Shown here one piece after another: positions 63,583 through 64,000 of a stretch of 64,000 nt of DNA. Below the pieces are notes generated by a model. It saw only the letters and a list, made by a program, of their open reading frames with translations. It was not told the DNA's origin and made no database searches. This stretch comes from Symploca sp. SIO1C2 (GTDB taxonomy: Bacteria; Cyanobacteriota; Cyanobacteriia; Cyanobacteriales; Coleofasciculaceae), in contig JAAHFP010000031.1 in NCBI GenBank assembly GCA_010672925.1, positions 1 to 64,000 on the forward strand, given 5' to 3'. How positions within the stretch are numbered: the stretch's first letter is position 1; each line of letters opens with the position of its first letter. Made by a program: the position numbers and the translations under genes.

Positions 63583-64000
63583 GTGAACATCGCTCAGCTT
63601 TATAAGAATCAGACTATTCAGGTTACGGCGCATCGTGGTAGCTCAATGAATGCTCCAGAAAACACCATAAGTGCCATTAATCTCGCTATCCAAGAGCAAG
63701 CTGACTATGTGGAAATTGATGTTCAACAGACCAAAGATGGTAAATTGGTAGTGCTTCATGACAGCAATCTCCAACGAGTCGCTGGCATTGCTCAGAATAT
63801 TTGGGAACTTGACTACGAAGAAGCCTGTAAACTGGATGTAGGTAGTTGGTTTGACACTAAATTTGCTCAGGAGAGAGTGCCTTGCCTTGAAGAAGTAATT
63901 GAAGCGGTTAAGGGTAAGATTAAACTAAATATTGAACTCAAACTCAATGGTCATGAACAGGAACTAGCTCCACAGGTTGTTAAGTTAGTGGGTGAGCAGA
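63583..64000 (+). CDS. Glycerophosphodiester phosphodiesterase domain, runs off the window
   Basis: From a GTG at 63583: VTAHRGSSMNAPENTISA (first catalytic His), YVEIDVQQTKDGKLVVLHD (Glu, Asp and second His), RVPCLEEVIEAVKGKIKLNIELK. This is a GDPD TIM-barrel that hydrolyses glycerophosphodiesters to glycerol-3-phosphate. The usual N-terminal TM region of the membrane-bound type is missing and a stop codon lies 12 bp upstream, so this is either a short soluble form with GTG start or a truncated gene. The 3' end is outside the window. Confidence 0.8.
   Translation, partial: MNIAQLYKNQTIQVTAHRGSSMNAPENTISAINLAIQEQADYVEIDVQQTKDGKLVVLHDSNLQRVAGIAQNIWELDYEEACKLDVGSWFDTKFAQERVPCLEEVIEAVKGKIKLNIELKLNGHEQELAPQVVKLVGEQ

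Overview
The window is chromosomal DNA of a cyanobacterium, probably a large-genome filamentous one. HIP1 octamers (GCGATCGC) recur throughout. RpaA, a Psb32-like protein, a fused thioredoxin reductase-thioredoxin (NTRC type), a DesC-type desaturase and several cyanobacteria-restricted families (DUF4346, Npun_R2821-type sugar transferase, CyanoTRADD-associated membrane domain) support this. Gene density is moderate. The intergenic spaces are full of short tandem repeats, palindromes and MITE-like elements, as in Moorena or Nostoc-like genomes, but I cannot name the genus. I saw no rRNA, tRNA or CRISPR array.

Layout. 1-8.6 kb: an IS200/IS605-like end, a small lipoprotein, Xaa-Pro aminopeptidase, an orphan VapB antitoxin with a vestigial toxin start, a small conflict-associated two-TM protein, an HD hydrolase, S-formylglutathione hydrolase, and the tsf/rpsB translation genes on the minus strand. 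8.7-14.6 kb: a Cas4-like nuclease overlapping a long Argonaute gene that is cut by one in-frame TAA inside its PAZ region, then a membrane-anchored alpha/beta hydrolase, then a 64-bp relic of an Argonaute 3' end. 14.6-28 kb: a class III cyclase missing one metal aspartate, a decayed AlbA_2/Schlafen-type ATP-binding gene, a Uma2 nuclease, a TPR protein, clpP, an RNB-fold protein with a ruined active site, ubiX, and an RTX protein. 28-37 kb: an accessory zone with an antitoxin and truncated PIN toxin between direct repeats, an NTPase relic, a sugar transferase, a complete MITE with target-site duplication, a protein with three TIR domains, one TM segment and 14 WD40 repeats, and secreted proteins.

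37-53 kb: glycosyltransferases, a P-loop kinase, a TetR regulator fused to a tyrosine-recombinase-like domain and divergent from a desaturase with two matching palindromic operators, a hybrid sensor kinase, prepilin peptidase, a Ser/Thr kinase-TPR protein, rpaA, the NTRC-type reductase, and a RAYT transposase that carries its own REP palindrome and an expanded pentapeptide repeat. 53-64 kb: a type IV pilin beside a GT41 (OGT-like) transferase and an AT-rich cluster of membrane/glycosyl/methyl transferases, which looks like a surface or pilin glycan locus. Then come a Psb32-like protein, DUF4346, RNase T2 and a GDPD gene that runs off the end.

The most interesting system is the nuclease-Argonaute operon at 8.7-11.7 kb with its premature stop and its 3' relic. 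Next come the triple-TIR WD40 protein, the TetR-recombinase fusion with its operators, and the RAYT/REP locus. Decay of defence and toxin genes is a theme: two antitoxins remain beside broken toxins, and there are relics of NTPase, DUF4351, AlbA_2 and Argonaute genes.
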